Below are positions 52,851 through 64,000 of a stretch of DNA of 64,000 nucleotides, piece by piece. This DNA comes from Streptococcus australis (lineage in GTDB: Bacteria; Bacillota; Bacilli; Lactobacillales; Streptococcaceae). Within the stretch, counting starts at the first letter, position 1. Each line of letters opens with the position of its first letter. Location of the stretch: NCBI RefSeq assembly GCF_015553625.1, contig NZ_JADNGY010000006.1, positions 64,288-128,287 on the forward strand, written 5' to 3'. The notes below the pieces were generated by a model. It did not search any database. It was not told where the DNA came from and saw nothing but the letters and a program-made list of their open reading frames with translations. A program made the translations under genes and the position numbers.

Positions 52851-52890
52851 AAAAACTCCCTCATCGGAAGGATTTCCAGTGAGGGAGTTT
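52851..52890 (-). terminator. Rho-independent terminator of the glutamine transporter operon
   Basis: AAACTCCCTC and GAGGGAGTTT form a 10-bp stem; on the minus strand it is followed by TTTTT. Confidence 0.85.
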
Positions 52891-52893
52891 GTT

Positions 52894-53634
52894 TTAGTTT
52901 AAGAAACGTTGTAAGAATTCTTTGGTCCGTTCTTCTTTTGGATTGGTAAAGATTTCTTTAGGATCACCTTGTTCAGCGATGACCCCCTTGTCCATAAAGA
53001 TAACACGACTTGAGACGTCTCGTGCAAATTCCATTTCGTGGGTGACCACGATCATGGTTAAGCCTTCTTTGGCTAAGTCTTGCATAATTTTAAGCACTTC
53101 TCCGACCATTTCAGGGTCCAGAGCAGAGGTTGGTTCATCGAACAAAATGGCATCAGGATCCATAGAGAGAGCACGAGCGATAGCGACCCGTTGTTTTTGC
53201 CCTCCTGAAAGTTGTTTTGGACGAGCAGCCCAATAAGGTTCTCCCATACCAACTTTCTCTAAATTCGCTTTAGCAATCTTCTCTGCCGTTTCTCTGTCCC
53301 GTTTTAGGACAGTTGTTTGAGCGACAATGGTGTTTTCTAAGACATTTAAGTTTTCAAATAGGTTGAAGCTTTGGAACACCATGCCCAATTTTTCCCGATA
53401 GTGGGTGAGATCGTAATCAGGATCGAGAACGTTTTGCCCCCGGTAGAGGATTTCCCCATCAGTCGGTGTCTCTAAGAGATTGATGGAGCGAAGGAAGGTA
53501 GATTTCCCACTACCAGAGCTCCCAATGATAGAGATTACTTCACCCTTCTCAACTGAAAGAGAGATGTCCTTCAAAACTTCGTTTTGACCGTAGGATTTTT
53601 TTAAGTGTTTGATTTCAAGTATTTTTTCTGCCAT
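52894..53634 (-). CDS. glnQ: Polar amino acid (glutamine-type) ABC transporter ATPase
   Basis: Energises uptake of glutamine or related polar amino acids. 246 residues: Walker [11 protein letters not shown]-loop [11 protein letters not shown], signature [14 protein letters not shown], Walker [14 protein letters not shown]-loop VTHEMEFA. It follows the binding protein-permease gene with a one-base overlap, as in streptococcal glnPQ operons. Substrate inferred from the partner. Confidence 0.92.
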   Translation of the reverse strand: MAEKILEIKHLKKSYGQNEVLKDISLSVEKGEVISIIGSSGSGKSTFLRSINLLETPTDGEILYRGQNVLDPDYDLTHYREKLGMVFQSFNLFENLNVLENTIVAQTTVLKRDRETAEKIAKANLEKVGMGEPYWAARPKQLSGGQKQRVAIARALSMDPDAILFDEPTSALDPEMVGEVLKIMQDLAKEGLTMIVVTHEMEFARDVSSRVIFMDKGVIAEQGDPKEIFTNPKEERTKEFLQRFLN

Positions 53635-55196
53635 TATTTCACCTCTTTGACTTGCATTTGATTGGCACCTGTAGTATAGGTATCAGAATCTAAGCGACGT
53701 TCGATATAACGAAGGATACGGGTGATAGTGAAAGTCAGGATAAAGTAAATAACCGCAATAATAGTAAAGGTTGGGAAGTATTGGTAGTTTTGAGTTGCGA
53801 CCGTATTTCCTGTAAAGTAAAGTTCGACCACGGAGATAACATTCAAGACAGATGTATCCTTGATGTTAATGACAAATTCATTCCCTGTCGCTGGCAAGAT
53901 ATTGCGAATAACTTGAGGAAGGACGACCTTGCGCATGGTTTGTCCATGGGTCATTCCTAGAGCAGTTGCTGCTTCAAACTGACCAGTATCCACTGCTAAG
54001 ATTCCTCCACGAACAATCTCGCTCATATAAGCCCCTGTATTGATCGAAACAATAAAGATGGCGGCCCAGGTACGATCCAAGGAAATGTTGAAGGCTTGGG
54101 CGGAACCGTAGAAAATAACCATGGATTGAACGATCATCGGAGTTCCACGGAAGATCTCAATGTAGACATTGAGGAACCAACCAAAGAATGATTGCAAGGC
54201 AGCGACGGCCTTGTTCTTAGACATAGGCGCAGTCCGGAAGACACCGATTAACAAACCGATAATCAAACCAGCAATGGTTCCCGTCATGGAGATGAGGAGG
54301 GTCATACCAGTTCCACGTAAGAACTGTGGGCCATTATCTTTCAAAATCTTTATCATTTGGCTGAAGAAAGTCTGCTCATCATCGCTAGCATCGCTGGAAG
54401 CTGGTTGCTTCTTGATCATATCATCCATGAGTTTGACTTGGTCTTCAGATGAGATTTTCGCTAGTGCTGCATTGACTTGGTCAAGTCTAGCGTCACCCTT
54501 CTTCATCCCGATAGCGATGGTCGCATCTTCTTCCCCAACTTCAAATCCTTTTTTGAATTGGATCATCTTAAATTTTGAATTAGCGGACTCAGCTGTCAAG
54601 GCTTCTGGACGCTCAGAAACATAGGCATCGATAACACCAGATTCTAAAGCTTGACGCATTTGAGCAAAGTCTCCCATCGCAGTTTCTTGTTTTGCACCCT
54701 TGAGTTGGGAGATGAGCGAGTAGAGGTAGACCCCTTGTTGAGAGGTGACCTTGGCATCCTTAAAGTCATCTAAACTAGTGGCATTCGCATAGTTTCCATC
54801 TTTGCGGACCAGCATGACTGGCTCACTAGTATAGTAGCTATTAGAAAAGGCAACCTCTTTTTTGCGCTCAGCAGTAGGACTCATCCCGGCGATGATCATA
54901 TCGATTTTCCCAGAAGTGAGGGCTGGAATTAGTCCGTTCCAAGATGTTTTTACGATCAGAGGTTTTTTACCTAGTCCCTCAGCAACTTTTTTGGCGATTT
55001 GAACATCGTAACCATTGGCATATTGGTTGGTGCCATCAATCTTTACGGCTCCATTTGAATCATCTTCTTGAGTCCAGTTGAAAGGAGCATACGCAGCCTC
55101 CATTCCAATCCGGAGATACTCATCTGCTTGGACAATATGGCTCATTCCCAGACATAAAAGTAGTCCGGTAAAGAGAGCATAAATTGTTTTTTTCAT
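53634..55196 (-). CDS. Fused substrate-binding protein and permease, glutamine-type ABC transporter
   Basis: 520-residue fusion found in streptococci and lactococci. A signal peptide (1-24) is followed by a periplasmic-binding-protein domain (about 26-262: [34 protein letters not shown]) exposed outside. The HisM/GlnP-type permease (about 290-505) has the loop [13 protein letters not shown] and the EAA-like motif [20 protein letters not shown]. The signature [14 protein letters not shown] marks polar amino acid binding. Only one binding domain is present, unlike GlnP proteins with two. Confidence 0.92.
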   Translation of the reverse strand: MKKTIYALFTGLLLCLGMSHIVQADEYLRIGMEAAYAPFNWTQEDDSNGAVKIDGTNQYANGYDVQIAKKVAEGLGKKPLIVKTSWNGLIPALTSGKIDMIIAGMSPTAERKKEVAFSNSYYTSEPVMLVRKDGNYANATSLDDFKDAKVTSQQGVYLYSLISQLKGAKQETAMGDFAQMRQALESGVIDAYVSERPEALTAESANSKFKMIQFKKGFEVGEEDATIAIGMKKGDARLDQVNAALAKISSEDQVKLMDDMIKKQPASSDASDDEQTFFSQMIKILKDNGPQFLRGTGMTLLISMTGTIAGLIIGLLIGVFRTAPMSKNKAVAALQSFFGWFLNVYIEIFRGTPMIVQSMVIFYGSAQAFNISLDRTWAAIFIVSINTGAYMSEIVRGGILAVDTGQFEAATALGMTHGQTMRKVVLPQVIRNILPATGNEFVINIKDTSVLNVISVVELYFTGNTVATQNYQYFPTFTIIAVIYFILTFTITRILRYIERRLDSDTYTTGANQMQVKEVK

Positions 55197-55231
55197 GTAG
55201 TCTCCTCTTCCTTTATAAATAGTATCATCTT

Positions 55232-55260
55232 ATTGTACAGGAAATTGGTCTACTTTTCAA
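55232..55260 (-). promoter_or_regulatory. Promoter of the glutamine transporter operon
   Basis: On the minus strand TTGAAA (55260-55255), 17-bp spacer, TACAAT (55237-55232). Confidence 0.7.
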
Positions 55261-55316
55261 ACCTGATAACCTTTTCATGAAAAAATGCTATAATAAACCA
55301 AAGGAGTATAGGGGAA

Positions 55317-57224
55317 ATGAAAAAAATTCTGTATGTTCTATTGGCAGTGATGGCCTGTCTATTTATAACAGGTTTTGTAAAAGCGGATGGTCCTTCCTAT
55401 GAGGTTCAGTCTTATCGGGGGACTCTTACCTTGGAAACTTGGGACGATGCTACCTATGAGGAAGAATTGGTCTATCATTTTACAACTTCCTATAATGGTC
55501 AATATGTCAGCCTGGGAAGTGCTGGTAAAATGCCTCAAGGTTTTGAAATAGTAATTCCTCCTTTGGTGGAAGTGGAAGGTAGAACCTTGTCGCAAGAACC
55601 AGAAGTTCAAAATTTAGGCGATGGTTATCAGGTAAAGATTTATAACGGCGGAAGTGCAGGGGATACTGTCAAGATAAAGGTTACCTGGCGCTTAAAAAAC
55701 CTGCTCTATGTTCACCAAGATATCCTATTATTGAACTGGAAACCAATCAGTGATGGGGATCAAGAGGTCAAAAAAGTAGAGTTACAGGTTATCCCGAAAT
55801 TTGCTACAGCTGCCTCGAAATCGGAACTGAATATCCATACGGCTTATATGGGGGCTGAGGCAACTGTTCAGAAAGAAGAAGCAAACTATAAGGCTACTCT
55901 AGAGAATCTGAAACGAAAAGAAGGTGTTGAGATTTATGCTTACTGGCGGAAATCGGATGTAGCTTCCTTTGGGGAATCCTATCGCGATACAGGTTTGATG
56001 GAGGAGTCCAACTATCATCGGACGGAAGCAGGAATTGTTCAAAAACGGACCTGGATTCGCTTATTTATGAAGGTCCTACTCCCAATCCTTATTCTGTTCT
56101 TCCTTCTTCTTGCTATTTATTATCGTCATCGATTCATACAATCTGTGACTTCTACCAGAGTTTTCCCGAAAAATAGCCGCTTGTATGAGATTCCAAATGA
56201 CGTTGCGCCTCTACTAATGGCCTCGATTGTATACTCTACAGAGCTAGATGAGATTTCTCCAACCAAAAAACATGCTCGGGGCGCCTTTAAATTTGATCAG
56301 TTGGTGCAAGCAACCTTACTTGATTTGATTGATCGAAAAAATATCATCTGTGAGCAATACGATACTCATACAGTTTTAACGATTCAAAATGAAGATACAT
56401 TGGATGAATTTGAGCGCGAGTTTCTTAGACTTGCTTTCGGTTCTCAAAAATATTGTAGAACAGATGACTTGTTTTCAGATTATGAAATTTCGGATTCTCT
56501 CTATAAATATGCGTCTGAGAAAGAGCAAGATGCCATTCGCAAGAGAGGAAAACAAGCGCAAGATCGGATTGATGCAGCGATTTCTCGTGTCGCTCAGGCA
56601 GTTCAACAAAAGATCCAAACCTTTGCCCTTTCTCCTTACTACCGTCCTTTAGAGGTAGGGGAGGAACGTGCAGGTCGTATGTGTCTCTTCTTTGGATGGG
56701 CTGCATGGAGCATCGCTTTGGTAGCCGGTCTAATTGCTTATTTCATCTTGAATTGGCTCTCTATCTTTTGTGTGATCTATGTGTTGGTAATGTGGATTCT
56801 TCCGGCATCCTTCCAAGGGAAGTTCACCCTCTATCGACGGGATGGAGTCCCAACGGACCTCGGTGCAGAACAGCGCTATTACTGGGATAGCTTCCGTAAT
56901 ATGTTGCGGGATATCGCTCATTTGGAAGAAGCAGAAGTTCAATCGCTGGTTTTATGGAATCGCTTATTAGTCTATGCTACTCTGTTTGGTTTTGCAGATC
57001 AAGTAAGTAAAGTGATGAAACTTCGTCAAATCCACTTGGATAACCCAAGTATGGATGCCTATGTCTACACTCCATTTCGTAGTAATCTGATCCATTCCAG
57101 CCATCTCTTATCTACTTATGGAACGACCGCGACAACTGCTAGTCATTTTACAGTGTCTTCAAGTGGTAGTTCTGGTGGTGGCTTCTCTGGTGGCGGTGGT
57201 GGCGGTGGCTTCGGTGCTTTTTAG
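55317..57224 (+). CDS. DUF2207 membrane protein with glycine-rich tail
   Basis: 635 residues. Signal peptide (1-23), an extracellular beta-rich DUF2207 domain (about 27-235), a helix at about 246-266, a cytoplasmic region of 190 residues, a pair of helices near 460-500, and a C-terminal stretch ending in SGGGFSGGGGGGGFGAF. This layout is usual for the family, whose function is unknown. A -10 box TATAAT at 55289 precedes it. Confidence 0.88.
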   Translation: MKKILYVLLAVMACLFITGFVKADGPSYEVQSYRGTLTLETWDDATYEEELVYHFTTSYNGQYVSLGSAGKMPQGFEIVIPPLVEVEGRTLSQEPEVQNLGDGYQVKIYNGGSAGDTVKIKVTWRLKNLLYVHQDILLLNWKPISDGDQEVKKVELQVIPKFATAASKSELNIHTAYMGAEATVQKEEANYKATLENLKRKEGVEIYAYWRKSDVASFGESYRDTGLMEESNYHRTEAGIVQKRTWIRLFMKVLLPILILFFLLLAIYYRHRFIQSVTSTRVFPKNSRLYEIPNDVAPLLMASIVYSTELDEISPTKKHARGAFKFDQLVQATLLDLIDRKNIICEQYDTHTVLTIQNEDTLDEFEREFLRLAFGSQKYCRTDDLFSDYEISDSLYKYASEKEQDAIRKRGKQAQDRIDAAISRVAQAVQQKIQTFALSPYYRPLEVGEERAGRMCLFFGWAAWSIALVAGLIAYFILNWLSIFCVIYVLVMWILPASFQGKFTLYRRDGVPTDLGAEQRYYWDSFRNMLRDIAHLEEAEVQSLVLWNRLLVYATLFGFADQVSKVMKLRQIHLDNPSMDAYVYTPFRSNLIHSSHLLSTYGTTATTASHFTVSSSGSSGGGFSGGGGGGGFGAF

Positions 57225-57267
57225 AGTCGCACAAGTGCTAGCTAGCTACAGTTGTAGTTACAATTTT

Positions 57268-57302
57268 AGAGAAGTGAGGTAGGATCTACCTCACTTCTTT
57301 TA
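57268..57302 (+). terminator. Rho-independent terminator after the DUF2207 gene
   Basis: AGAAGTGAGGTAG-GAT-CTACCTCACTTCT and TTTT. Confidence 0.9.
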
Positions 57303-57384
57303 GTCTATGCATCCTTGCAAGCGCATCTGGTTCTATGGCTAGAAATGTGTTATAATATAGCAAATGTAAGTTTAGGAGAAAAAG

Positions 57385-58221
57385 ATGTTTATCATTGAAC
57401 TGATAAAAGCGATTCTTTTTGGAATTGTTGAAGGAGTCACAGAGTGGCTTCCAATCTCAAGTACAGGTCATTTGATTTTGATTCAAGACTTTATCCAGTT
57501 TAAGGATCAAAATCCTGCCTTTATGGAGATGTTTAATGTCGTGATTCAGCTTGGTGCCATTATGGCTGTTGTCGTGATTTATTTCGACAAGCTTTATCCA
57601 TTTAAGCCGGGGAAATCGAAAAAAGAGGTGAGACGGACTTGGCAATTGTGGGCCAAGGTTGCTGTAGCGACCCTGCCTTTGCTCTTTGTCTTTAAATTGG
57701 ATGATTGGTTTGAAGCTCATTTTCATAACTCTTTTTCTGTAGCCATCATGCTGATCACCTATGGGTGGGCCTTTATTTACCTTGAAAAACGGGAGCAAGT
57801 GGAGCCGGAAGTGACAGAATTGCACAAGCTACCTTATAAGACAGCTCTCTATATTGGTTTGTTCCAAGTCTTGTCACTTTTTCCAGGAACCAGTCGGTCA
57901 GGTGCAACGATTGTAGGTGGTTTGGTCAATGGAGTTAGTCGCTCAGTTGTAACAGAATTTACCTTCTATCTGGGGATTCCTGCCATGTTTGGAGCTAGCC
58001 TGTTGAAGGTCGCTAAGTTTGTCTTGGGAGGAAATGCTTTAAGCTTCAGTCAAGGAACGATTCTTTTGGTCGCTATGGCAGTTGCCTTCGGAGTCAGTAT
58101 GGTAGCGATTCGCTTCTTGACAGATTATGTTAAAACTCATGACTTCACGGTTTTTGGAAAGTATCGGATTGTTTTGGGAGCGATTTTGCTGGTCTATGCA
58201 GTGATTAAAATCTTTATCTAA
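57385..58221 (+). CDS. uppP: Undecaprenyl-diphosphatase
   Basis: Recycles undecaprenyl pyrophosphate to the monophosphate carrier for cell wall synthesis and gives bacitracin tolerance. 278-residue membrane protein with the two conserved motifs: [16 protein letters not shown] near 17-32 (catalytic Glu) and [15 protein letters not shown] near 165-180. AGGAG before the ATG. Monocistronic. Confidence 0.97.
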   Translation: MFIIELIKAILFGIVEGVTEWLPISSTGHLILIQDFIQFKDQNPAFMEMFNVVIQLGAIMAVVVIYFDKLYPFKPGKSKKEVRRTWQLWAKVAVATLPLLFVFKLDDWFEAHFHNSFSVAIMLITYGWAFIYLEKREQVEPEVTELHKLPYKTALYIGLFQVLSLFPGTSRSGATIVGGLVNGVSRSVVTEFTFYLGIPAMFGASLLKVAKFVLGGNALSFSQGTILLVAMAVAFGVSMVAIRFLTDYVKTHDFTVFGKYRIVLGAILLVYAVIKIFI

Positions 58222-58231
58222 TCATGAGATA

Positions 58232-58297
58232 GGAGTGCTTCTTCTTTCTCTTCAAATGGCTATGTTTGAGGGGGGAGAGGAAGTGCTCTTTTTTTAA
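58232..58297 (+). terminator. Terminator after uppP
   Basis: A long imperfect hairpin (GAGTGCTTC... with ...GAAGTGCTC, wobble pairs) ends in TTTTTTT. Confidence 0.7.
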
Positions 58298-58330
58298 GGT
58301 TTTTTCATATCTGAGGTGGGGGGTCATGTT

Positions 58331-58359
58331 TTGAAATATATGTCCCTTTTTAGTATAAT
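58331..58359 (+). promoter_or_regulatory. mecA promoter
   Basis: TTGAAA (58331-58336), 17-bp spacer, TATAAT (58354-58359). Confidence 0.78.
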
Positions 58360-58387
58360 AGAAAGACTAATAGTATGAGGTGCAATC

Positions 58388-59134
58388 ATGAAGATGAAGC
58401 AAATCAGTGATTCAACCATTAAAATCACGATTCAATTAGAGGATTTAGAAGAACGGGGCATGGAAATGGCCGATTTTTTGGTGCCTCAAGAAAAAACAGA
58501 AGAATTTTTCTATACCATCTTAGATGAATTGGAAATGCCAGAAAGCTTCTTAGACAGTGGCATGTTGAGTTTCCGAGTGACTCCTAAGCCAGATAAGCTC
58601 GATGTTTTTGTGACCAAATCAAAAATTGATCAACATCTAAATTTTGAAGATTTTTCCGACTTGCCTGATATGGAAGAATTGTCGCAAATGTCTCCGGACG
58701 AATTTATCAAAACCTTGGAAAAGACCATCTCTGAAAAGAGTAAGGGAGACGGTGATGCTATTCGTCATTTAGAAGCTGAGGAATTGGCTGATGAAAATCA
58801 GCTTTCAGAAGAAGACACACCGAATCATCCACTAGATACACGGTATATTTATTATATCCTCCAGTTTTCTCAGTTAGAAGAAGTGATTCGGTTTACAAAA
58901 ACAGTTCATTATGCTGTCGAGACTTCGGAACTTTATAAAATGGACGGGATTTACTATTTAACCATCCTGATCGATTTGGAAGGGTGTCCGCAAGATTATC
59001 CAGGTTGGCTCTTGGCGACCATGCGTGAATATGCGGAAGATACAGATACTACTAGAGCTGTCCTCCAGGAACATGGTCATCTCTTGCTCGTCTCAGATGC
59101 TATTCACGAACTTCAAAAGGTTAATTTGGTATGA
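58388..59134 (+). CDS. mecA: Adaptor protein MecA
   Basis: Adaptor that brings substrates such as the competence sigma factor ComX to ClpCP. 248 residues: N-terminal substrate-binding domain (1-80, MKMKQISDSTIKITIQLEDL), an acidic linker (about 110-145), and the ClpC-binding C-terminal domain (YIYYILQFSQLEEVIRF onwards). Overlaps the next gene by 4 bp. Confidence 0.95.
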   Translation: MKMKQISDSTIKITIQLEDLEERGMEMADFLVPQEKTEEFFYTILDELEMPESFLDSGMLSFRVTPKPDKLDVFVTKSKIDQHLNFEDFSDLPDMEELSQMSPDEFIKTLEKTISEKSKGDGDAIRHLEAEELADENQLSEEDTPNHPLDTRYIYYILQFSQLEEVIRFTKTVHYAVETSELYKMDGIYYLTILIDLEGCPQDYPGWLLATMREYAEDTDTTRAVLQEHGHLLLVSDAIHELQKVNLV

Positions 59135-60288
59135 TTACTTTTCCATTACAATTTATCCTGGTCCTGATTGCAACTTTTTTGATCAGTTTGATTCTAACTC
59201 CTTTTGTGAGGTTATTGGCGTTTAAAATAGATGCCGTAGACTATCCGAATGCGCGTCGGATCAATAAGAAACCCATGCCCAGCGCTGGTGGTTTAGCTAT
59301 TATTCTTGCTTTTACCATTGCGACTTTACTTTTGTTGCCGATGATTACAAAGGGGTATGTAACTAAGACATCTTACCTGACCTATACCATACCAGTTGTT
59401 GTCGGAGGATGGATCATTGGCCTGACTGGTTTAGTTGATGATATAAAAGAATTATCACCGCGGTTAAAGATGCTGGGGATTTTCCTAGGATCTAGTGTGA
59501 TCTGGTTTTTTACAGATTTTCGCTTGGATGATTTTAAGATCCCTTTCGGGGGTCCATTTCTTCATTTTGATCCATGGTTGTCGTATATTTTAACAGTCAT
59601 TTGGATCATTTCTATTACCAATGCAGTCAACCTAATTGATGGTTTGGATGGCCTGGTCAGTGGAGTTTCGATTATTTCCTTGGTGACGATGGGGATTGTT
59701 TCTCATTTCTTTCTCCCAGTGCCCAATCTCTTTTTGACCATGACGATTTTTGTCTTAGTCATGGCCATTGCTGGTTTCTTCCCCTTTAATTATCATCCAG
59801 CGATTCTTTATTTAGGAGATACAGGAGCCCTCTTCATTGGTTTTATGATCGCTGTTTTGTCCTTGCAAGGTCTTAAGAATGCAACAGCTGTTGCGGTTGT
59901 TACGCCGATGATTATCTTGGGAGTTCCAATTACGGATACCTTTTTAGCAATTGTCCGTCGGACTCTCTCTGGTCAGAAGTTTTATGCACCAGATCGGAAT
60001 CACTTGCACCATCGTTTACTTTCTTTGGGCTTGACGCATCGCGGAACCGTTTTGGTTATCTATGGAATTTCGATGATTTTTGCTATGATCTCTCTGCTGT
60101 TGAATATCTCTACTCGTATCGGCGGAGTTCTTCTTGTCATTGGTTTGGTATTAGGGGTTGAGCTCTTAGCGGAATTAATTGGAGTCCTAGGTCCTCACCA
60201 TAGTCCGCTTCTCAATTGTTTACGCTATATAGGGAATTCTGCCTATCGAGAGGAAGTTCGACAAAATAGAAAAAACAAGACTAAATAA
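59131..60288 (+). CDS. Undecaprenyl-phosphate GlcNAc-1-phosphate transferase (TagO/RgpG type)
   Basis: Polytopic membrane enzyme starting rhamnan or teichoic acid-like polymer synthesis on undecaprenyl phosphate. 385 residues with about 11 helices and the superfamily motifs DYPNARRINKKPMPSAGGLA, GLVDDIKELSPRLK, AVNLIDGLDGLVSG, GDTGALFIGF and the basic DRNHLHHRLLSLG loop. Streptococcal equivalents are called rgpG. Coupled to mecA by ATGA overlap, a conserved neighbourhood in streptococci. Confidence 0.92.
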   Translation: MITFPLQFILVLIATFLISLILTPFVRLLAFKIDAVDYPNARRINKKPMPSAGGLAIILAFTIATLLLLPMITKGYVTKTSYLTYTIPVVVGGWIIGLTGLVDDIKELSPRLKMLGIFLGSSVIWFFTDFRLDDFKIPFGGPFLHFDPWLSYILTVIWIISITNAVNLIDGLDGLVSGVSIISLVTMGIVSHFFLPVPNLFLTMTIFVLVMAIAGFFPFNYHPAILYLGDTGALFIGFMIAVLSLQGLKNATAVAVVTPMIILGVPITDTFLAIVRRTLSGQKFYAPDRNHLHHRLLSLGLTHRGTVLVIYGISMIFAMISLLLNISTRIGGVLLVIGLVLGVELLAELIGVLGPHHSPLLNCLRYIGNSAYREEVRQNRKNKTK

Positions 60289-60306
60289 GAACGATTCTAA
60301 ACACCA

Positions 60307-60330
60307 GAAAAGCCTTTTAGGCTTTTTTTT
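60307..60330 (+). terminator. Rho-independent terminator before the suf operon
   Basis: AAAAGCC-TTTTA-GGCTTTT with a T-run. A TATACT -10-like box follows for sufC. Confidence 0.82.
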
Positions 60331-60374
60331 GTTATACTAGATAAGACAAAACTCTATAGCAGAAAGGAATACAA

Positions 60375-61145
60375 ATGTCAGTATTAGAGATTAAAGATCT
60401 TCATGTAGAAATTGAAGGCAAGGAAATTTTGAAAGGCGTGAACTTGACCCTTAGAACAGGAGAAATCGCAGCCATTATGGGTCCTAACGGAACAGGGAAA
60501 TCAACCCTATCTGCAGCCATTATGGGGAATCCAAACTATGAAGTTACCAAAGGTGAAATTCTATTTGATGGAGTAAATATCCTTGAGTTGGAAGTGGATG
60601 AGCGTGCTCGTATGGGACTTTTCCTTGCTATGCAATATCCATCAGAAATTCCAGGAATTACCAATGCTGAATTCCTTCGTGCAGCTATGAATGCTGGAAA
60701 AGAAGAAGACGAAAAAATTTCTGTTCGTGATTTTATCACAAAATTGGATGAAAAAATGGAACTTCTCAACATGAAGGAAGAAATGGCAGAGCGTTATTTG
60801 AATGAAGGCTTCTCAGGTGGTGAGAAAAAACGCAATGAAATTCTGCAATTGTTGATGTTGGAACCGAAGTTTGCCCTTCTTGATGAGATTGACTCTGGTT
60901 TAGATATTGATGCCCTTAAAGTGGTTTCAAAAGGGGTCAATGAAATGCGTGGCGAAGGTTTCGGTGCTATGATAATTACCCACTACCAACGTCTCCTAAA
61001 CTATATTACTCCTGATGTGGTTCACGTGATGATGGAAGGTCGTGTGGTCCTTTCAGGTGGTCCTGAACTTGCTGTGCGTTTGGAACGTGAAGGATACGCG
61101 AAATTAGCAGAAGAGTTAGGTTACGACTACAAAGAAGAACTCTAA
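60375..61145 (+). CDS. sufC: Fe-S cluster assembly ATPase SufC
   Basis: ABC-type ATPase of the SufBCD scaffold that builds iron-sulfur clusters. 256 residues: Walker A GPNGTGKST, signature NEGFSGGEKKRNEILQ, Walker B FALLDEIDSGLD, H-loop IITHYQRLLNYI. Soluble despite the ABC fold. First gene of sufCDSU. Confidence 0.97.
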   Translation: MSVLEIKDLHVEIEGKEILKGVNLTLRTGEIAAIMGPNGTGKSTLSAAIMGNPNYEVTKGEILFDGVNILELEVDERARMGLFLAMQYPSEIPGITNAEFLRAAMNAGKEEDEKISVRDFITKLDEKMELLNMKEEMAERYLNEGFSGGEKKRNEILQLLMLEPKFALLDEIDSGLDIDALKVVSKGVNEMRGEGFGAMIITHYQRLLNYITPDVVHVMMEGRVVLSGGPELAVRLEREGYAKLAEELGYDYKEEL

Positions 61146-61186
61146 TCTTGTGTCAAAAACTGAACAGGATCTTTGAGGAGGAGTAA

Positions 61187-64000
<2,814 letters not shown>

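Overview
The window is a chromosomal stretch from a low-to-moderate GC Gram-positive coccus, almost certainly a Streptococcus of the mitis/sanguinis/parasanguinis group. The basis is gene content: PolC-type replicase, RNA polymerase delta subunit, MecA, an Rgg regulator, a YSIRK/LPXTG surface N-acetylhexosaminidase (StrH), the tagatose-6-phosphate lactose operon lacABCDTFEG, a fused glutamine binding protein-permease, and tRNA genes without encoded CCA. The species cannot be fixed from this sequence alone. Both window edges cut genes (rseP on the left, sufU on the right).

Layout. 1-7.5 kb: housekeeping block rseP-proS-polC. 7.6-11 kb: AT-rich accessory patch with an Rgg regulator convergent with an ABC exporter gene, followed by a DinJ/YafQ-type toxin-antitoxin pair. 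11-13.1 kb: two uncharacterised genes and pepS. 13.1-13.5 kb: a cluster of structured intergenic repeats. 13.6-17.3 kb: strH behind a promoter with an overlapping cre site. 17.3-23.8 kb: truA, a B6/HMP kinase and ECF transporter cluster, tig, rpoE, a B3/4-domain protein, tRNA-Leu and a membrane protein. 24-33.7 kb: fba and the complete lactose/galactose-6-phosphate operon with its DeoR repressor, a BglG-type antiterminator and LacR-like operators. A 66-bp near-repeat carrying a terminator and an operator flanks the lac block. 33.8-37.4 kb: a short orphan transcription unit, a three-gene ABC-2 exporter, a GNAT protein and tRNA-Thr. 37.4-39.3 kb: a LytTR regulator between two related membrane proteins. 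39.4-42.6 kb: rpmB, an Asp23-like gene with fakA, and a DUF1307 lipoprotein. 42.6-46.4 kb: a six-gene operon of two mini membrane proteins, an ABC transporter and a DesKR/LiaSR-like two-component system, followed by another copy of the structured repeat. 46.6-51.4 kb: ilvB-ilvN-ilvC and ilvA, both units with CodY-like boxes. 51.5-57.3 kb: SPFH protein, a small protein, the glutamine-type ABC transporter (minus strand) and a DUF2207 membrane protein. 57.4-64 kb: uppP, mecA, a TagO/RgpG-type transferase and sufC-sufD-sufS-sufU.

How it fits together. Much of the window concerns carbohydrate use and its control: StrH trims host glycans on the cell surface, the lac PTS and tagatose pathway feed triose phosphates into glycolysis next to fba, and cre-like sites suggest CcpA oversight. 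A second theme is envelope sensing: the LytTR/LiaF-like locus, the ABC plus two-component operon, the Rgg/ABC locus, UppP and the TagO-like enzyme. No CRISPR array, intact prophage, insertion sequence or rRNA was seen. The least-explained elements are the covarying hairpin repeats (13.1 and 46.4 kb), the Rgg/ABC locus with its inverted repeat, the LytTR locus with two direct repeats 21 bp apart, and the repeat-flanked lac cassette.
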